A stretch of 64,000 bases of DNA from Mermis nigrescens (GCA_036768485.1 JAVLUZ010000144.1:1248620-1312619); one strand, 5' to 3'; shown: positions 44,701 to 57,052, counted from the stretch's first letter. Program-made: numbers and translations. The notes: a model not told the origin generated them from the letters alone.

Positions 44701-47700
44701 ATTGACGGAATGGACTGCTTTGGGTAATTAGCTTGAACTCAGGAGCAATTAATTTAGCTAGATTCACCTAACGTAAAACTTTGTATAAATGCTGCGATAG
44801 CGTAAAAGCTGTCTTTTCTTTCTGATTTTCGGTGGAAAAAAATATATGGAAAATTTAAAGCTAAAAATGGAAGGAACATCAACAAAATTTTATGTAATAA
44901 CTGATTTACTGCTTTAAATAGTTCGGCACAATGAAGCTCCCGACCGTCCCTTACACCGGCTTACTCTCGCAGACCGGCCACATTTTTTGCTATGTGTATT
45001 TTTTTCGTATAATTTACGTGCTTATCTTATACCTTAATTGAACGCAATTCATTAGCGATCAGTTAGTTTCAGTCAGTTATTTATTAATTAATTTAGTCGT
45101 ACTATTTTGCTTCACAAAATCTTGCTCTTAATGCACTCTTATCTATAGGCATGTCGTGGCAAGATAATTTTTATACTTTTCTCCAACCCACTTAAAACCT
45201 TACGAACTCTAATCCTAATTTAATTATCTGCAATATAATATCGCTTTTAAGGCTCGTATATCGACTCAATATTAATTATTAATTGGTAAATTATTAATTA
45301 CGAATCGAGTATTAAAAAGGATGAATAAATTAATGTCGTTTTTTTACCGATTCTAGATCACTGAAGCTAAAATCCATTTCTTGGATACTATGCGACGAGC
45401 AGGATTTAAATCACTTTCCAGCTTTTATGCTTCCATCGTTGCGTCATCGGCGAAACCGAGCGAAGCAACATCAGACGAAATGGCGAAGAATATGAGGAAA
45501 AATATACGAGCTGAAATTCTATTCAGAAATAATCAGAATTTCCTTTGTTTTACGACAACCGGAGAATTCATAAAAGAGTAAAATAGCACTTCATGGGCCG
45601 ATAAAGATAAAAAATGTTTAATAGTTTGAAAAAACTTATTGATAAAATCATTCGACTTGATAAATTTTCGACTTTTTCCGATCGATTTCGTGCATTTTTC
45701 ATTGCATGTTTCACGAAAGCTCTCAATGATATTTGAGGAAAAGTTATTAGATGAAATTTTCTGATCATTTTGATGATTTATTTATGAGTGACCACTTCTT
45801 TGCGCTTTCATTGTGTCTCTATTTACTAACCTTTAGTATTTTTATTGATGTCAAGAGTTGACTGTAATTACGGATTATATCAATGGAGGCAGGCCAGTCC
45901 AATAGCTCGATAGTGTACATGAAAAATTCTCGGAAGGCCTAAAATTTTAAAATCCTCTAAATTCTTCAGCAGATCTCAAAATAGACTATAAAAAATACTG
46001 ACTGAACTTATAAAAAGCAATTTTTCATTAGAAAAAAAGAGTTGGATGAAGCTGAAATTTTTCGGAAAAAATAGATAATTATGCATGACATTAGTAATTA
46101 TGAGTGATATATTATTATATTAATTGAAAAAGTTTTATCTAGAGAATTCCATTTTTACTTGTTTTCTAAAATAATATTCCCATTTTTTATTTAATTATTT
46201 CAATAATTTGTATAAATATTGTTTTTATTTACTTTTATTTTTATCTATTTTATTATCTAATTTCTCCAACAAAATATATCATTATAGAGTCTTGACCGAA
46301 TTAAAGGAAATCGCTATGGCGAAACATGGAATCCTAGCATCAAACAGACTAAACTTCATGATGAAAGACCCGAGTTTCAAGGCCGTCAGTGCGGGAGTAA
46401 CCGAAGCAGAATACAGCTTTTACATCGCTAGTTGGTTGGTGCAAAAGGCTCATTATTCGTTAGCAGAAAGCGATTATTTTGGAAATAACACCCACTTCGT
46501 TATGCCAGTCATGTTGTACATGGATAAGAATGACGAAGAGTACATTGAAGCAGAAATAAGCAACGCGGTTTTTAAAATTAGGTACGCAAATACATGTTGG
46601 CGTACGGGAAGGGCCTTGGGAGAGGTTTTACACCCCTCCAGGAGATAAACCCCCACCTCCCACGCACATTACTGTCGCTGCCAGAATTCCATTTTTAGTA
46701 TACATTTTTTAGTGATTTTTAGCGGTTTCACCTAAGCAGACCCCCAGAATTTTCTTGCTGCCCATGTAGACATGTACGCGAGTAGATAAAAGAAATAAAA
46801 CATTTTTTTTGAAATACCTGAATTTAAGGTTTTATTGGAGGTACTTTTCTAATTCTAGCGCCTCTTGAAGAACAAAAAACGATGAGTAAAGAAGAAAAGA
46901 ACAAGTACTTTATGTTCAAGTATATTTAGTGTAAATGACAATTCTTGGTTTTTATGGTGTTCAATCATATCACCTAACCACATATTGTCACACGGCAGGG
47001 ATTAGGACTACCAGAATGCGAACCAACCAGAATGCAGTAGATCCAAAATGTGTCTTCCTGTCCCATAATGTAGGCGCCGTTCACGTTTGCACCCGAATTT
47101 TCTACCGGCGCTAAACAAATTTGCAAATTTTCTTCATTACCATCTTTTCGAATAAACGAAGTTTTATTTTTAAAATTTTTATTTTTTCTTTAGATTTATA
47201 ATTACTATAAATTGTTCTATGCATTTTAAAATGGACGGTCCATAGGCCAGCAATCTTTCTGCGTGCGTTGCTTTCAGATTCCTATCTGTATCTGTTTCGA
47301 TAATTCTTGAATTCAGATTTATTTTACACGCTTAAGTTATAACCGCCTTTCAATAAAGATATGAAAAATGTAGATAAAGGCTTCACTGGAAATTATGAAT
47401 GTGACCAAATTTCCTCTTTTTCTTTATCCGGTTTCGACATTTTCTAATTTGAAGCAGAATATTCATGAGTGATAAAAATGGATGGGCCTAATTTCGATGT
47501 CGTGATCTAATATCAACATAATCTCATTTTTTACTAATTGTGTTTAGACAATTGTCAATTGTCTTTTTTACCCGCCCTCGTATCCTTATGACGTTAAAGA
47601 AGGGTTCAAGCCTGGCTTATATCATAGAATACAGACGATCCTGGTTTTTGCGATTCACATCTACATATACATGCATAGTATAGAAAATCTAATAGGGTGA

Positions 47701-50700
47701 GACCTAAATTTTTTTTTAAATTTACTTTTTCTGGGCTGGAAAAAGAATGAATATGTGCGAAAAACAATATTTTCAAAGCGTTTATGATGCTATACCTTCC
47801 TTGACGATAAGAATATAAAAATTATTAAGATAAATTCAACGTATTTCGGCTAATTTAGCCGAAAGTGGCTGTTTCTCGCAAAGGACCGAAAATAGGAGTA
47901 TTTGAAATCGAACGTTAACTAAAAACGCTAAATGCAGGACGTTACATGTTTTTTTCAAAATCGTGAATTCTCGGGGTCAAATATTTCTGCGACGGAGTGT
48001 AGGGAACCCCCAAATCGCCATCAAAAATGTTATTCGAGCGCCTTGCTCTGTTCGATGTACGTACGCATGTACTGTCAATAGTTTTGTTACTTCGCAGATA
48101 GCTTTAAAACTTTCTTTTAATTTATTATTTTACGAGGGGGTCTCCCCGGAGGTGTGCCAAAATTGATTTTCAGGATGACACCAAGGGTTCATCAATGGAT
48201 CAATAGCGTCTCGTACAAGTGCCAAGAAGACTCACGAAGTATCGTAACAGATCGTCTGTGCTTAGAAGCTTGTCTAGCCCGGCAATTCGTACCTAATCAA
48301 TTTTGTCCGGTACTTTTTGATGCTTCCCTTGTTGAAATGGACGTTCCTGATCGAGTTTGCTCGTTGGGAATTTATTTTCTAAAGGACATAAGAAATCGGT
48401 CCTCCTCACCGACAGAAGGTTCATTATAAGTTTTATGCGTTCTCACTATAGATGTTCTTCGTCGATGAGGCACCTCATTTGCATATATCTTCAATATATG
48501 GAAGGGCTCGAAAACTTGGGTATTGTTGACTTCTGTGGCCACTTTAATGAGGGTAGGGGTAAATGGTCTCCGATTTCTGGCCTATAATGGCAAAAAGCAC
48601 CTGAAAATAGCCAAAAAAAACACGAATTTTTGCCCAAAACGTGGTCAAAAATTTTCTGACCTAGGGGGTCAGAGAGACCACCAACCTTGAATGGAGATCC
48701 TCAGAAACCCCCTGATGTATGCATGATGACTGAATATGTTGCTTCTTGACTCGATGTTTTATCTTTAATTTATCCTCCTGTTTACTGGTCGATACTGAAC
48801 ATTTTTCAGTCATCAAAAAGTTGAATAAAAACATATAAAGAATTTAACAAAATTGAACAACCTTAATAAGTTTCGTTGTATTTATGGTTGAATATTTTAT
48901 TTTTTTAGTGTGCACAACCTTGTCTGATTATTTTTTAATAAGTAGTTCTGATTTATCCTGTGCTAGGACTAATTTGATTGTTTGCGTGATATTTTTTCAT
49001 TTTAAAACCCTGCCGACAATCTTATTGATCGGTCTGCATTATACCGCAGGCAATTTTTGAGGAATTTTTAATATAATTTTCACTTTTACCGACAAGCTTT
49101 CGTCTGTTTTCAATAAAATTAAATTCTCATTCACCTAAGATTTTAGTCGCCTAATACTCTATTTGATTAGGCGTTTCACTGGAATCAGATGAGTTGGATT
49201 TGCCATATGAATAAAATAATAGATCTCAGTAGGTAGATGAGATATTGTTTTTAGAAGCACTGCCGTTTGTTTTCGATCCAACCGATGAAGTGATAACAAA
49301 ACATTACTTGAACGACATCGAGCAGAGCGTATTAAACGGATGGCGTGACAACAAAGATAATGTTGATCGGAAGGCATATCAAGACTGCAAGACAAAGTGC
49401 CCGGAGGTAAACTAAAAAGTGGGAAATCCCAGCTAATCAGGCACGTAGCTGTGGGGGAATAGGGTGGTCCGGACCCTCCAAAATTCAGGAAAAATCGGAA
49501 AAATAGGACTTTTCACACGTTATTTTGTGCTGTATTAGGCTTGGACCCCCCAAAATTGGTGTAGGTCCCCCAAAATAGGAGGACCAGCTACGTGCCTGCA
49601 GCTAATTTGTCCCAAAATTTATCGCCATTTTGCTAAAATTATGAATAGCAGACAAATATTTTCATTTCATTAATTGGGACATTTGATAAAAGTCCTGACA
49701 AAGGTAACTAGGTATAGAAGTATTAACCCGCGGCTTACTACTTACAGGGTCTGTTCACATAACCCTGTGTTCTTTCTGTCTAGAATTTTCATCGACATTG
49801 TGTGTCGACAAAGCATACAGTAATTCATTATCTCAATTGAAAGCAACCATTAAGGCCTTTCCGTTAGTTGAAGCTCATTGTTGATTAATTGATGCACTGC
49901 TAGCTTATTTAGAAGAAAAAATTGAACAATTTATGTAAACAACTGAATAAATATTAAGTAATCTAGAATTAATTATTAAAGACTTGGAAGGAAATGTCGA
50001 TTTTTATAGGTACTCTCATATGCTTCTTTGGAATGTACGAATAATACATATGTACGTTGTTACTTTCTCCTTCAAATGTCCAGCCTTTATAATCTTGTGA
50101 TGATCAAATAGCATGGCTAGATTATTACACTCGTAGTTCTTGGTCGTACGTACATAGGCAAAAAAGAAATTTCGGGGGATGTGCGTAGATGGGAGAGTAG
50201 ACCCTTTCAAAATTCCGGCACACCCCTGAGGTCGATAGACCTCGAAAAATTGAATTTTAAACATATTTTCGGATTTTTGTCGGTTCTACACCACCCAGAC
50301 CCCAAGAATTTGGCTGCTGTCCATGTATGGTCATAAAACCAGAAAAACTGCCGAAATTCAATTTTCGGGATCCGTCGAATTCTGTGGGGTCTTTCGGATT
50401 TGTGAGGAAAGGGGTTCGAAACCCTTTTGCCCATTTCCCTCCTATATCCGTATTTGTCATAAATGAAAGTTACAAAGAGCTATAAATCGTTTTCAGCGAA
50501 TTAGCGATATAGTTATGAAACCTTAGTGAACGCTTAGATCTTTATGCACATATAGGCGTGCGAGCAATGGCGATACAGTATAAGAACATCGACTGAGCCA
50601 TTCGGTCCGCTATTCCGCAAAATGACAAGGAAAAATCGGACAGACTTCATCTTCACATATCCTATTGAAACAAACATCCTTATACTCATTGAGGTAAGCA

Positions 50701-52492
50701 CGCAGGTAAATTTATTGACTGAAACACTGGAACAACTTTTAAATTTTGGATGTATCTTCAACAAAATTTCCATTTAAATCATTCATCATATGCATAATGT
50801 ACGAATAGGTACACGTACTAGTCTTGAGCACACGTGAGCGTGGGGAGTTCGGGGGTATGCCCCCCAGAAACCAAAATAACCTCCCCCAGAAATCAATTTT
50901 TAAATTTTTTTCAACTTTTTTCGCAATTTTTTGATGCTGATGGATAGTGCCGGATGAGAAACGTTGAAAAATGGTGTTTTTCAAGGTCATTTTTTGACCT
51001 TTGCAAAATCTAGCACCCGCTGATTTTTTGTGCTGCCCACCTATGGTCTTAAGCGATCGAGTATTGATTACACATAGGCGATGGTGGAGTATGGGAGTCT
51101 GGTGTAGAGCCGGTTTCACGATGGCGTACTTCGGCAAAGTCGACTTTGGAGCTCAAACTCAATTTTTCTGGCAAAAGATCGACTTTAGAAAGTCAGCTTG
51201 AAAAATGGTGTTCGCAACATGAACTTTGACTTTGACTTTTCCTAGACGACTTTGGAGCTTCGATTGTAGCCTATGACAGCTCAAACAATATACCTTTACT
51301 TCAATAATATTTCTTAACTCTACTTTTTGTAAACACTAATATTTGAAAAATTAGTCTTCTGTGCAATTTTATATTAAACGCTTATTTTCATCTAAGAATT
51401 TTACTCAGGTCTATAGCTACATTGTAAAATCATTGCGTACCAAACCTTAAAGAACACGCCTTATACGCAGCAGGATCATAAAGTTAATATGGAAGGAATC
51501 TGGGTTCCCCAACCCCACCCAACCAATGTTGGTCGTCTCATTTCCTGCGCAAGGGCTGGAATTTCTTATCATCGTCAGTTTTAAGCAAAAACAAGTTGCG
51601 TTTTAGGTGATTTCTAGGTGTTTTTGTACCGCTTTTGGCCAAAAATTGAGAATTCTTTATTTCACACGTAACTTGCAACAGACTGTGACTAGCAAAGTTA
51701 TGCAGGAAGTCTGCTAACAATTACTTTGTTTGAAGCTCAACTTTTTCAAGCTTTTAGTCTTATGAGTCTCAATCGATTTCTCGTGCACATACTTATTTGC
51801 TTTCATTTGCGTTCATTGCAAAAAACTTGAGTGGACTTCGATTCTTTTGTGATAGAGTAATTAAAAAAAGACGACTGATTCTGAATAGAGTTCTTGAATT
51901 TGACTGAAAGCCCTGTCATATAAATGGACTATTACTAGTTTACAGAACCTTGAATGTATATAGGTAGTCTCGCATTGCAGAGGAAAACAACTTTAAAAGA
52001 AACACATTCTAAATAGAACACTTAATAAAATAATAAGTGCAAATTGACATTTAAACGACTCAAAAAGTTTTTCGAATTGAATGTGGTAATAAGCTTCGAA
52101 TTATTGATGAAATTATTTCTCAGGCAAATACTCTACGCATTTAGTAGCCGAATCAGGGCTAAAAGAAAAATTTGCTGGCTATTTTTTCAGCCGTCCGAAA
52201 TTCTGAATTACTGATTTTAAAAAGTTTCATTCGAAAAAAATAACGTGCGTACTTTTTGCACTGATGCGTAGAAAATCGGCAAAGTGAAAATTAATATGAT
52301 AATCAACAGGTCGAGGCTCATACGTGGGATCAACTCGTTGGTCACATTGGAGGATTGGTCGGCGTGTGGACTGGCGCTTCTGTAATTAGTTTTTTGCAAC
52401 TGATTTACATCTGCTTCTGTGTGACTGCTGTTGACGATCACGATTCAAGCGCATTCGACGACGAACAAAGCCCAAATGAGGCGAAGCAGTAA
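41558..52492 (+). CDS. DEG/ENaC-family sodium channel, eight exons, 539 aa
   Basis: Subunit of an amiloride-sensitive-type cation channel of the plasma membrane; members act as trimers. Exons join(41558..41737, 44092..44298, 45357..45577, 46288..46581, 48174..48418, 49255..49406, 50556..50693, 52310..52492): every intron is GT-AG, the phases agree at all seven junctions, and the sum is exactly 540 codons. Near the N-terminus is the gating motif SSIHGVSEIY, then TM1 (FWAVCWCLAVTAAFLTTGY). The large extracellular part has ALYPAISLC (the usual FPAVTIC position) and cysteine motifs (LCLEACLARQF, YQDCKTKCPEACEQWRY). The C-terminus has WDQLVGHIGGLVGVWTGAS and TM2, with the GAS selectivity-filter triplet, followed by a short acidic tail. 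The protein is divergent but within family length. The start is the first Met before the HG motif and could lie further upstream. Confidence 0.9.
42020..42412 (+). repeat. Family A repeat
   Basis: In DEG/ENaC intron 1: 'gtacatgtacagcaccgaaa', 'cggacgtttcggacaatgct', core GGCGCGAAGCGCC (about 42240). Confidence 0.6.
43007..43285 (+). repeat. Family D repeat
   Basis: Begins 'aaccagacatgcacttgggg' with 'aaacggtgtaatacagtaat', 'ttaacgctatttcagcgctt' and 'gaggtcattttggcccaaaa'. Shared with 59829-60075 and 60079-60300, and in reverse at 62245-62430. Confidence 0.6.
43397..43566. mobile_element. Family E palindromic MITE
   Basis: 170-bp copy, CTATAGTCTGTTTCACAC to GTAAAACAGACTATAG, in DEG/ENaC intron 1. 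Confidence 0.75.
43567..43975 (+). repeat. Family A repeat
   Basis: From 'cgccagacatgcacaacatg' to 'ctccgatcacgtatgtatat', with the decayed core GGCGCGAGCACCG (about 43776). It abuts the family E element. Confidence 0.5.
44092..44298 (+). CDS. DEG/ENaC exon 2
   Basis: 69 codons after 'gcaattaaag', ending before 'gtaagc'. It encodes VHQYFNQSLLTNAIT and ALYPAISLC just outside TM1. Confidence 0.85.
45357..45577 (+). CDS. DEG/ENaC exon 3 (extracellular)
   Basis: After 'accgattctag'. It encodes ITEAKIHFLDTMRRAGF through FTTTGEFIK and ends two bases into a Glu codon before 'gtaaaa'. Confidence 0.75.
46288..46581 (+). CDS. DEG/ENaC exon 4 (extracellular)
   Basis: After 'atcattatag'. It completes the Glu codon and encodes VLTELKEIAMAKHG to ISNAVFKIR. 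The hydrophobic open frame upstream (from 46208) is intronic. Confidence 0.8.
46655..46772 (+). repeat. Family C fragment
   Basis: 'cccacgcacattactgtcgctgccagaatt' region to 'cttgctgcccatgtagac', in DEG/ENaC intron 4. Confidence 0.4.
48174..48418 (+). CDS. DEG/ENaC exon 5 (cysteine-rich)
   Basis: After 'attgattttcag'. It encodes MTPRVHQWINSVSYKCQE and LCLEACLARQFVPNQFC. Donor 'gttcat' was chosen because only it keeps the frame with exon 6, so the 3' edge is the least certain of the gene. Confidence 0.7.
48480..48725 (+). repeat. Family B element
   Basis: 'aatatatggaagggctcg' to 'ccccctgatgtatgcatgat', in DEG/ENaC intron 5. Confidence 0.5.
49255..49406 (+). CDS. DEG/ENaC exon 6
   Basis: After 'tgtttttag', ending GAG before 'gtaaac'. 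It encodes ALPFVFDPTDEVITKHYL to YQDCKTKCPE, part of the conserved cysteine ladder. Confidence 0.8.
49438..49598. mobile_element. Family F hAT-like MITE with perfect target duplication
   Basis: 161 bp, ends CAGGCACGTAGCTG and CAGCTACGTGCCTG (perfect 14-bp inverted repeat), flanked by CAGCTAAT at 49430-49437 and 49599-49606. A second copy is at 58576-58737. It lies in DEG/ENaC intron 6, 32 bases after the donor. Confidence 0.92.
50556..50693 (+). CDS. DEG/ENaC exon 7
   Basis: After 'gcacatatag', ending before 'gtaagc'. It encodes ACEQWRYSIRTSTEPFGP and FIFTYPIETNILILIE. Joined to exon 6 it restores the CPxxC spacing typical of the family. Confidence 0.8.
50825..51045 (+). repeat. Family C element
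   Basis: 'gagcacacgtgagcgtgggg' to 'tgtgctgcccacctatgg', with 'ggatagtgccggatgagaa' inside; DEG/ENaC intron 7. Confidence 0.6.
52310..52492 (+). CDS. DEG/ENaC exon 8 (pre-TM2, TM2, C-terminus)
   Basis: After 'ataatcaacag', ending TAA. It encodes WDQLVGHIGGLVGVWTGASV and SFLQLIYICFCVT, then an acidic tail. This is the most diagnostic exon of the gene. Confidence 0.92.
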   Translation, partial: VEAHTWDQLVGHIGGLVGVWTGASVISFLQLIYICFCVTAVDDHDSSAFDDEQSPNEAKQ

Positions 52493-52693
52493 ATTTTCAA
52501 CTCGATTTCTCCAGATTTTTCTTTTGTTTGAATTCGTCTTGTTTTTTCAGCAGTTTTTTTCAATTGTTGCTTTCATATAACTATTATTAGGTGTATTTGG
52601 TGAGTTTTTAAAAATGTGGTCTGCGGTAAATAGTAGTACAACGATATCAAAATGATGGTAGCAAATTTTCGTGATTCTCAGATTCTCAACGGT

Positions 52694-53775
52694 ACTGTCT
52701 AGGGTGGCCGTCCGTCCTATGTGGCCGCCCGCCTAGCCAGGCCGCTCGTCGAGTCCGTCCGTCCAGGATGGCCGTCTACCAGTTTATTACATTTCTCTGT
52801 GGAGCCGTCCATCCTGTGTGGCCGCCTGTCCAGCCCGGACGCCGTCCAGGGTAGCTGTCACACGTAGGCGTGGGGAGGGGCAGGTTTGGGGTATGCACCT
52901 TCCCCAGAAACCAAAATACTGCCCCCAGAATTCAATTTTTAACAATCTTTTTGTTTTTTTCCATTTTTTTGATGCCAGTGGATAGTGGTCGATGAGAAAC
53001 GTTGAAAAATGGTGTTCTTCGCCATACCGCCATCCTTAAGACCTTTTTTGACCTTCGAAAAATCTTTCATCCCCCAGAATTTCAATGCTGCCCACCTGTA
53101 GTGATCGCCCCGATTCGCTAGATGGTGTGTCACTCTTTACGTTTCTCGACGTCCGAATTCGGCGACTGCCCCTATTTTCCATCTAATATAAAGACAGGTC
53201 ATTTTTAGTTGGCCGAAAAATTCCTTTTCTCCGACCGTCGCGATCCTCCGACTTGTTGTATGAAAATCGCTTTTGGAAAAGATGGCTTAAGGGTAGTCTA
53301 TGTGTTTGTTTTAATGAGTAGCATAAATAAATAGGGCTTATTTAATGCAGGAATCATTATGTTACTATTCTGCCTTACCCAAAGACTATTAACTTGGTTA
53401 TTTAGTAAATTTGTGAATGTACTTGCAAAACTGCTCTGACACAGTGCGTAGCTTTTGTTTCCTTACATTACGATTCTCGTTTCATCGTGTTCGCTGTGCT
53501 AAATAATCTAGTAATAAGTGATAGGTTTTCACGTATTTACTCTGCAAAGTTCATTCAAATATATGCGGACGGCCACTCAGGACAGTATAATTAAACCATT
53601 TGAGCTGCCATCCCGGATGGGCGGTTAGGCTGGATGGACGGCCACCTTAGAAAATTCACGCACTAATTTTGAATTCATACAACATGGGGTGGCCACCTAG
53701 ACGAACAGTCAAGCTGGACGAGTGGCTAAGCTGGAGGGGCGGCTAGCTGGACGGATGGCCGCCCGGGACACAATC
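52694..53775. mobile_element. Foldback element with GGCCGTCC-rich arms
   Basis: The left arm (52694-52855) is rich in GGCCGTCC/GGCCGCC units, and the right arm (about 53565-53775) in their complements (GGACGGCC, GGCGGCTAG). Each arm repeats an 'agcctggacg'-like 12-16 bp module several times. The centre includes a nested family C copy (52856-53100). Exact termini and duplications could not be fixed. It starts 200 bases past the DEG/ENaC stop. Confidence 0.65.
52856..53100 (+). repeat. Family C element, nested
   Basis: 'gtcacacgtaggcgtgggga' to 'caatgctgcccacctgtag', with 'ggatagtggtcgatgagaa'. It lies within the GGCCGTCC foldback element. Confidence 0.6.
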
Positions 53776-54025
53776 TTTTCAATAATCGGTTATGTAATAT
53801 GTACATAGATAAGCAGAATCATGTAAAAGCATTAAAGTGGTTTTCCGGAAGCTCCATTTCGTTAAGTGTGGTATCCGAAAGCTTGCGGTTGTCAACCATT
53901 AATCACATTATCAGATTCTGAATTTTGAGCAACATCATTATAGCTCCCTAATAACACATAATAATACGTTTTAAGCAATATCATTATGGCTCCCATAAGA
54001 ACACTATTCATTATGCATTTATTTA

Positions 54026-57000
54026 CAGGGTGGCTAAAAACCAGTAGCATATTAGTCCTTACTAGCAAAGAAAAATGCTCCGATAAAAGATGGATATACT
54101 AGGGATTGTGGATTTTTAAGGATGTAAAAGGAGGGGACTAGGAAAAAGCTACCTATGTATTCGCCTAAAGTCGCAAAGTCTGTTCCAAATCAGACTTTCT
54201 CTAAGCAACGCGAAAAATCGAAGTGTATTCTGCAGCCTCTGAGAAGGTGTAACCTTCTTTAAATAATTTTAATGCTTCACTATACACATAATCCAAAAAT
54301 GTATATTTTTGTAAATTGCCTGAAAGTTGCAATATTGACTTGGTTCATGTCGTGGTTGATAGAAAACTACCTGCAATTGTATTTAAATCTGTTTTATTTT
54401 GTTATCATGAGCATTATAACAAGCAAACCTAGCGCCAATTGGTTAGTGCACGCAATCGTTGCGGGCATGCAAGTCTATGTACATACTTGAATGCATCGAT
54501 GTTTGCTATTTCATTCAATTGGACTGCAAAGTCTCTCCAGGTTTACTCCACCTTTATTTCATATAGATACTGCACATGCTCATCGTTTTTTTTGGATCAA
54601 CACTTTACTTCAATTTGCAGGCCGGAGGATATACTTCGATTTTTTCCGTTGCTTAGAGAAAGTATGATTTTTAACAGATTATGCGACTTTAGGCGTAAAC
54701 GTAAGCAGCTTTAACCTAGTCCTTCCTTTTATTTATTAATAATCCTCTATCCCAAGTATATTTGTCTTTTCTGTCTCATCGCAGCATTTTTCTTTGCAAG
54801 TATCCTATTTTTAATTAGCACGATTTGATTAAATCATTCATTAAAGACATACGGTAACATGCCACAATAATGACAGCAGTCCAAGAACGCGGGAAACAAT
54901 ATTATTCTGAACATCAGCATTATCTTTTTTAAGCAAGACAACCTTACCTTATTTGAGAGGGTGAATAATTTTCTGCGCAAACCTTACGCAACAGATGGGT
55001 GTGAAGAAGACGTACACTCATATTCGTAATTCTGACATTACATGGAGCATTTTGAAAAAAGCTCCTGCAGCGCCCTGAAAGTAAACTTAGATTTTGTGTA
55101 AACTTTACATAACTGCTGCGTGTAAAGAAAACATGCAGTCAGATTCGTAATCCTGTCGTTAAAGCACAAATTTAGGAAAAATTTACGTTTTGCAGGATTG
55201 AGTGCAAAGAAATGCGGCCTCTGGAAAAAAATAAAATGTAAACTTAAAACATTAACAATGAATAAATACTGCAAACTTCATACAACTACTGTGTGTAGAG
55301 AAAATTAACACCTAGACTCGTAATTCTTAACTTACATAGTTTGAAAAAGTCAAGCTTTTGCAAAGCCCTAAAACTAAAGTTAACATGCAGAGTAAACTTT
55401 ACACAACAACATAGTGTAAAGAAGATTTTACTCGGACTCGTAATTTTGATATTATTCTGATATTACGATCAAATTCCTGACAATGACCTGAAGACAAATA
55501 TATATTAGATTTAAACCCCTTTACACCACTGTTGAGTATAAATAGACGCGCCCATCTGGCGAATATCGTTTGATTCCTGACACATTTTTCGAATTGAGAT
55601 CATGTCCAGACTCATAAGCGGAGATCTTGACAGACAAAAGCTAACCAAAAACGTCTTTTTTAACTATAAAGCTGGAATTTTGCACCATCAAAATAAATGC
55701 AGGATTGAGTGCAAAGAAATGCGGCCAAGTGCGTTGCGTAACCATTGACATGTTTCAAATTTTTAAAATAGTCTGCACAATTCAGTCCATACCCGAAGTA
55801 GTTGACAGACAAAAAATAGCAAAAATGTGCTTTTTACCCTAAAGTTTAAATTTTACACTATAAGAAATAACTATGTATTGGGTTTAAAGAAACGCGCCCA
55901 AATGCTATGTTTAATCCTCTAGACGTACTTTATTTTCCTAATACTTTACACTTTCTGATGTACAACCGGCGCGGTCGACAAACTGAAAGAAGGTGAAAAC
56001 GTACTTTTTGCGGTCATCTCCTGAGTGTAAACTCTAAACCGCAAAGTTCATCGTGTAGCTCTTGAACCTCAGTACTTTTCCATAAATAGGTTTTTTGAAG
56101 ACTTTTACACAAAAAATTTGGCAGACATAAACACCATCGAAAAGTCGACCAAAATGTGTCTTTTCACCTCCAGATTTTCACACTCCTTACACTCCCGCAC
56201 GAAAACTAATGCGAAGTTCAAAAACAAAAAGTGTCATCTGGAGCATTCCTTCCTCTACAATTCAAAGCCATTAAATTGTTTGAGGCGTTAATACTGAATT
56301 GTTCACAAGTCGTGTAAAAAACCGTACGAAATTGCTATATGTTATAATGTTACACAAGAACTTTACACGTTCTTTACACAGTCGGTATTGAGTGTAAAGA
56401 AAACCAAAAAACACGGGCAGCGATTTTTTACTTGCTCATATTCATGCTGGTTGAGCTGCTTTCGATTTGCACTGAATTAAAGTCGTTTGGGTCATGAAAA
56501 CATCGACCAGAAGCATATTTGTCTGTGCAGCCTTGTAGCTTTACAATATTTTACGGCGGCTAAATGCAATTTCTTTTATTCTAAATCCATTCCAGTTGTC
56601 CATTCTTGTAATTTGTTTCGTGGAATTTTGGGCCAGTGCGAAATAATTTAACTTTAATCAAAGGTTTCACGTTTTGGCCATTGTTAATTAAGAACGTTAC
56701 CCGTGATAAAGGTGCTGCTGTTCTATAAAGGCAAAATAAATCAAAGTAAAAATAAAACGAGTAGTAAACAAATCATTTTTATTTCACATAATGGATGGAA
56801 ACTGCGTCAAATTATCTTTTTTCGGACAGAGTCATACTGTTGTTCTAAAGATAGCTTGTTTTAGGCAGAATATCTGCAAAGAATAAAAAAGGATTTTTTG
56901 CCCAATTTAGTATAAACTAGAAGCAGTTCATCCTGGATAAATGAAGCTTCATCATTTTCTTGCAGAGGTAACAGCTTTTTGAAAAAACCACATTCTATTT

Positions 57001-57052
57001 AGTCAAGTATCGGAGAAGTCATGAAAGCAGTATGCCATTCTTAGCCACCCTG
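54026..57052. mobile_element. 3.0 kb DNA element with CAGGGTGGCTAA ends
   Basis: CAGGGTGGCTAAAAA at the left and TTCTTAGCCACCCTG at the right form a 15-bp inverted repeat with one mismatch. The interior holds a degenerate tandem array (54960-56420). A possible exon-like stretch at 54622-54714 (PEDILRFFPLLRESM) is preceded by 'tcaatttgcag'. I see no transposase motif, so this is likely a non-autonomous or decayed element. No convincing target duplication. Confidence 0.6.
54960..56420. repeat. Degenerate tandem repeats with TTTACAC...GTGTAAAG pairs
   Basis: Four related blocks start at about 54974, 55096, 55267 and 55387, each reading roughly 'gtaaactttacacaac', then 'tgtgtaaagaa', then 'actcgtaattc'. 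A second series ('gacagacaaaaa' and 'aaaatgtgctttt') recurs at about 55630, 55805, 55980 and 56125. Spacings of about 120 and 175 bases alternate. No protein frame is preserved. Confidence 0.6.

Noticed and set aside
50739..51137. 132-codon open frame on the - strand
   Set aside because: It is the antisense of a family C element; similar frames appear in other copies only by chance.
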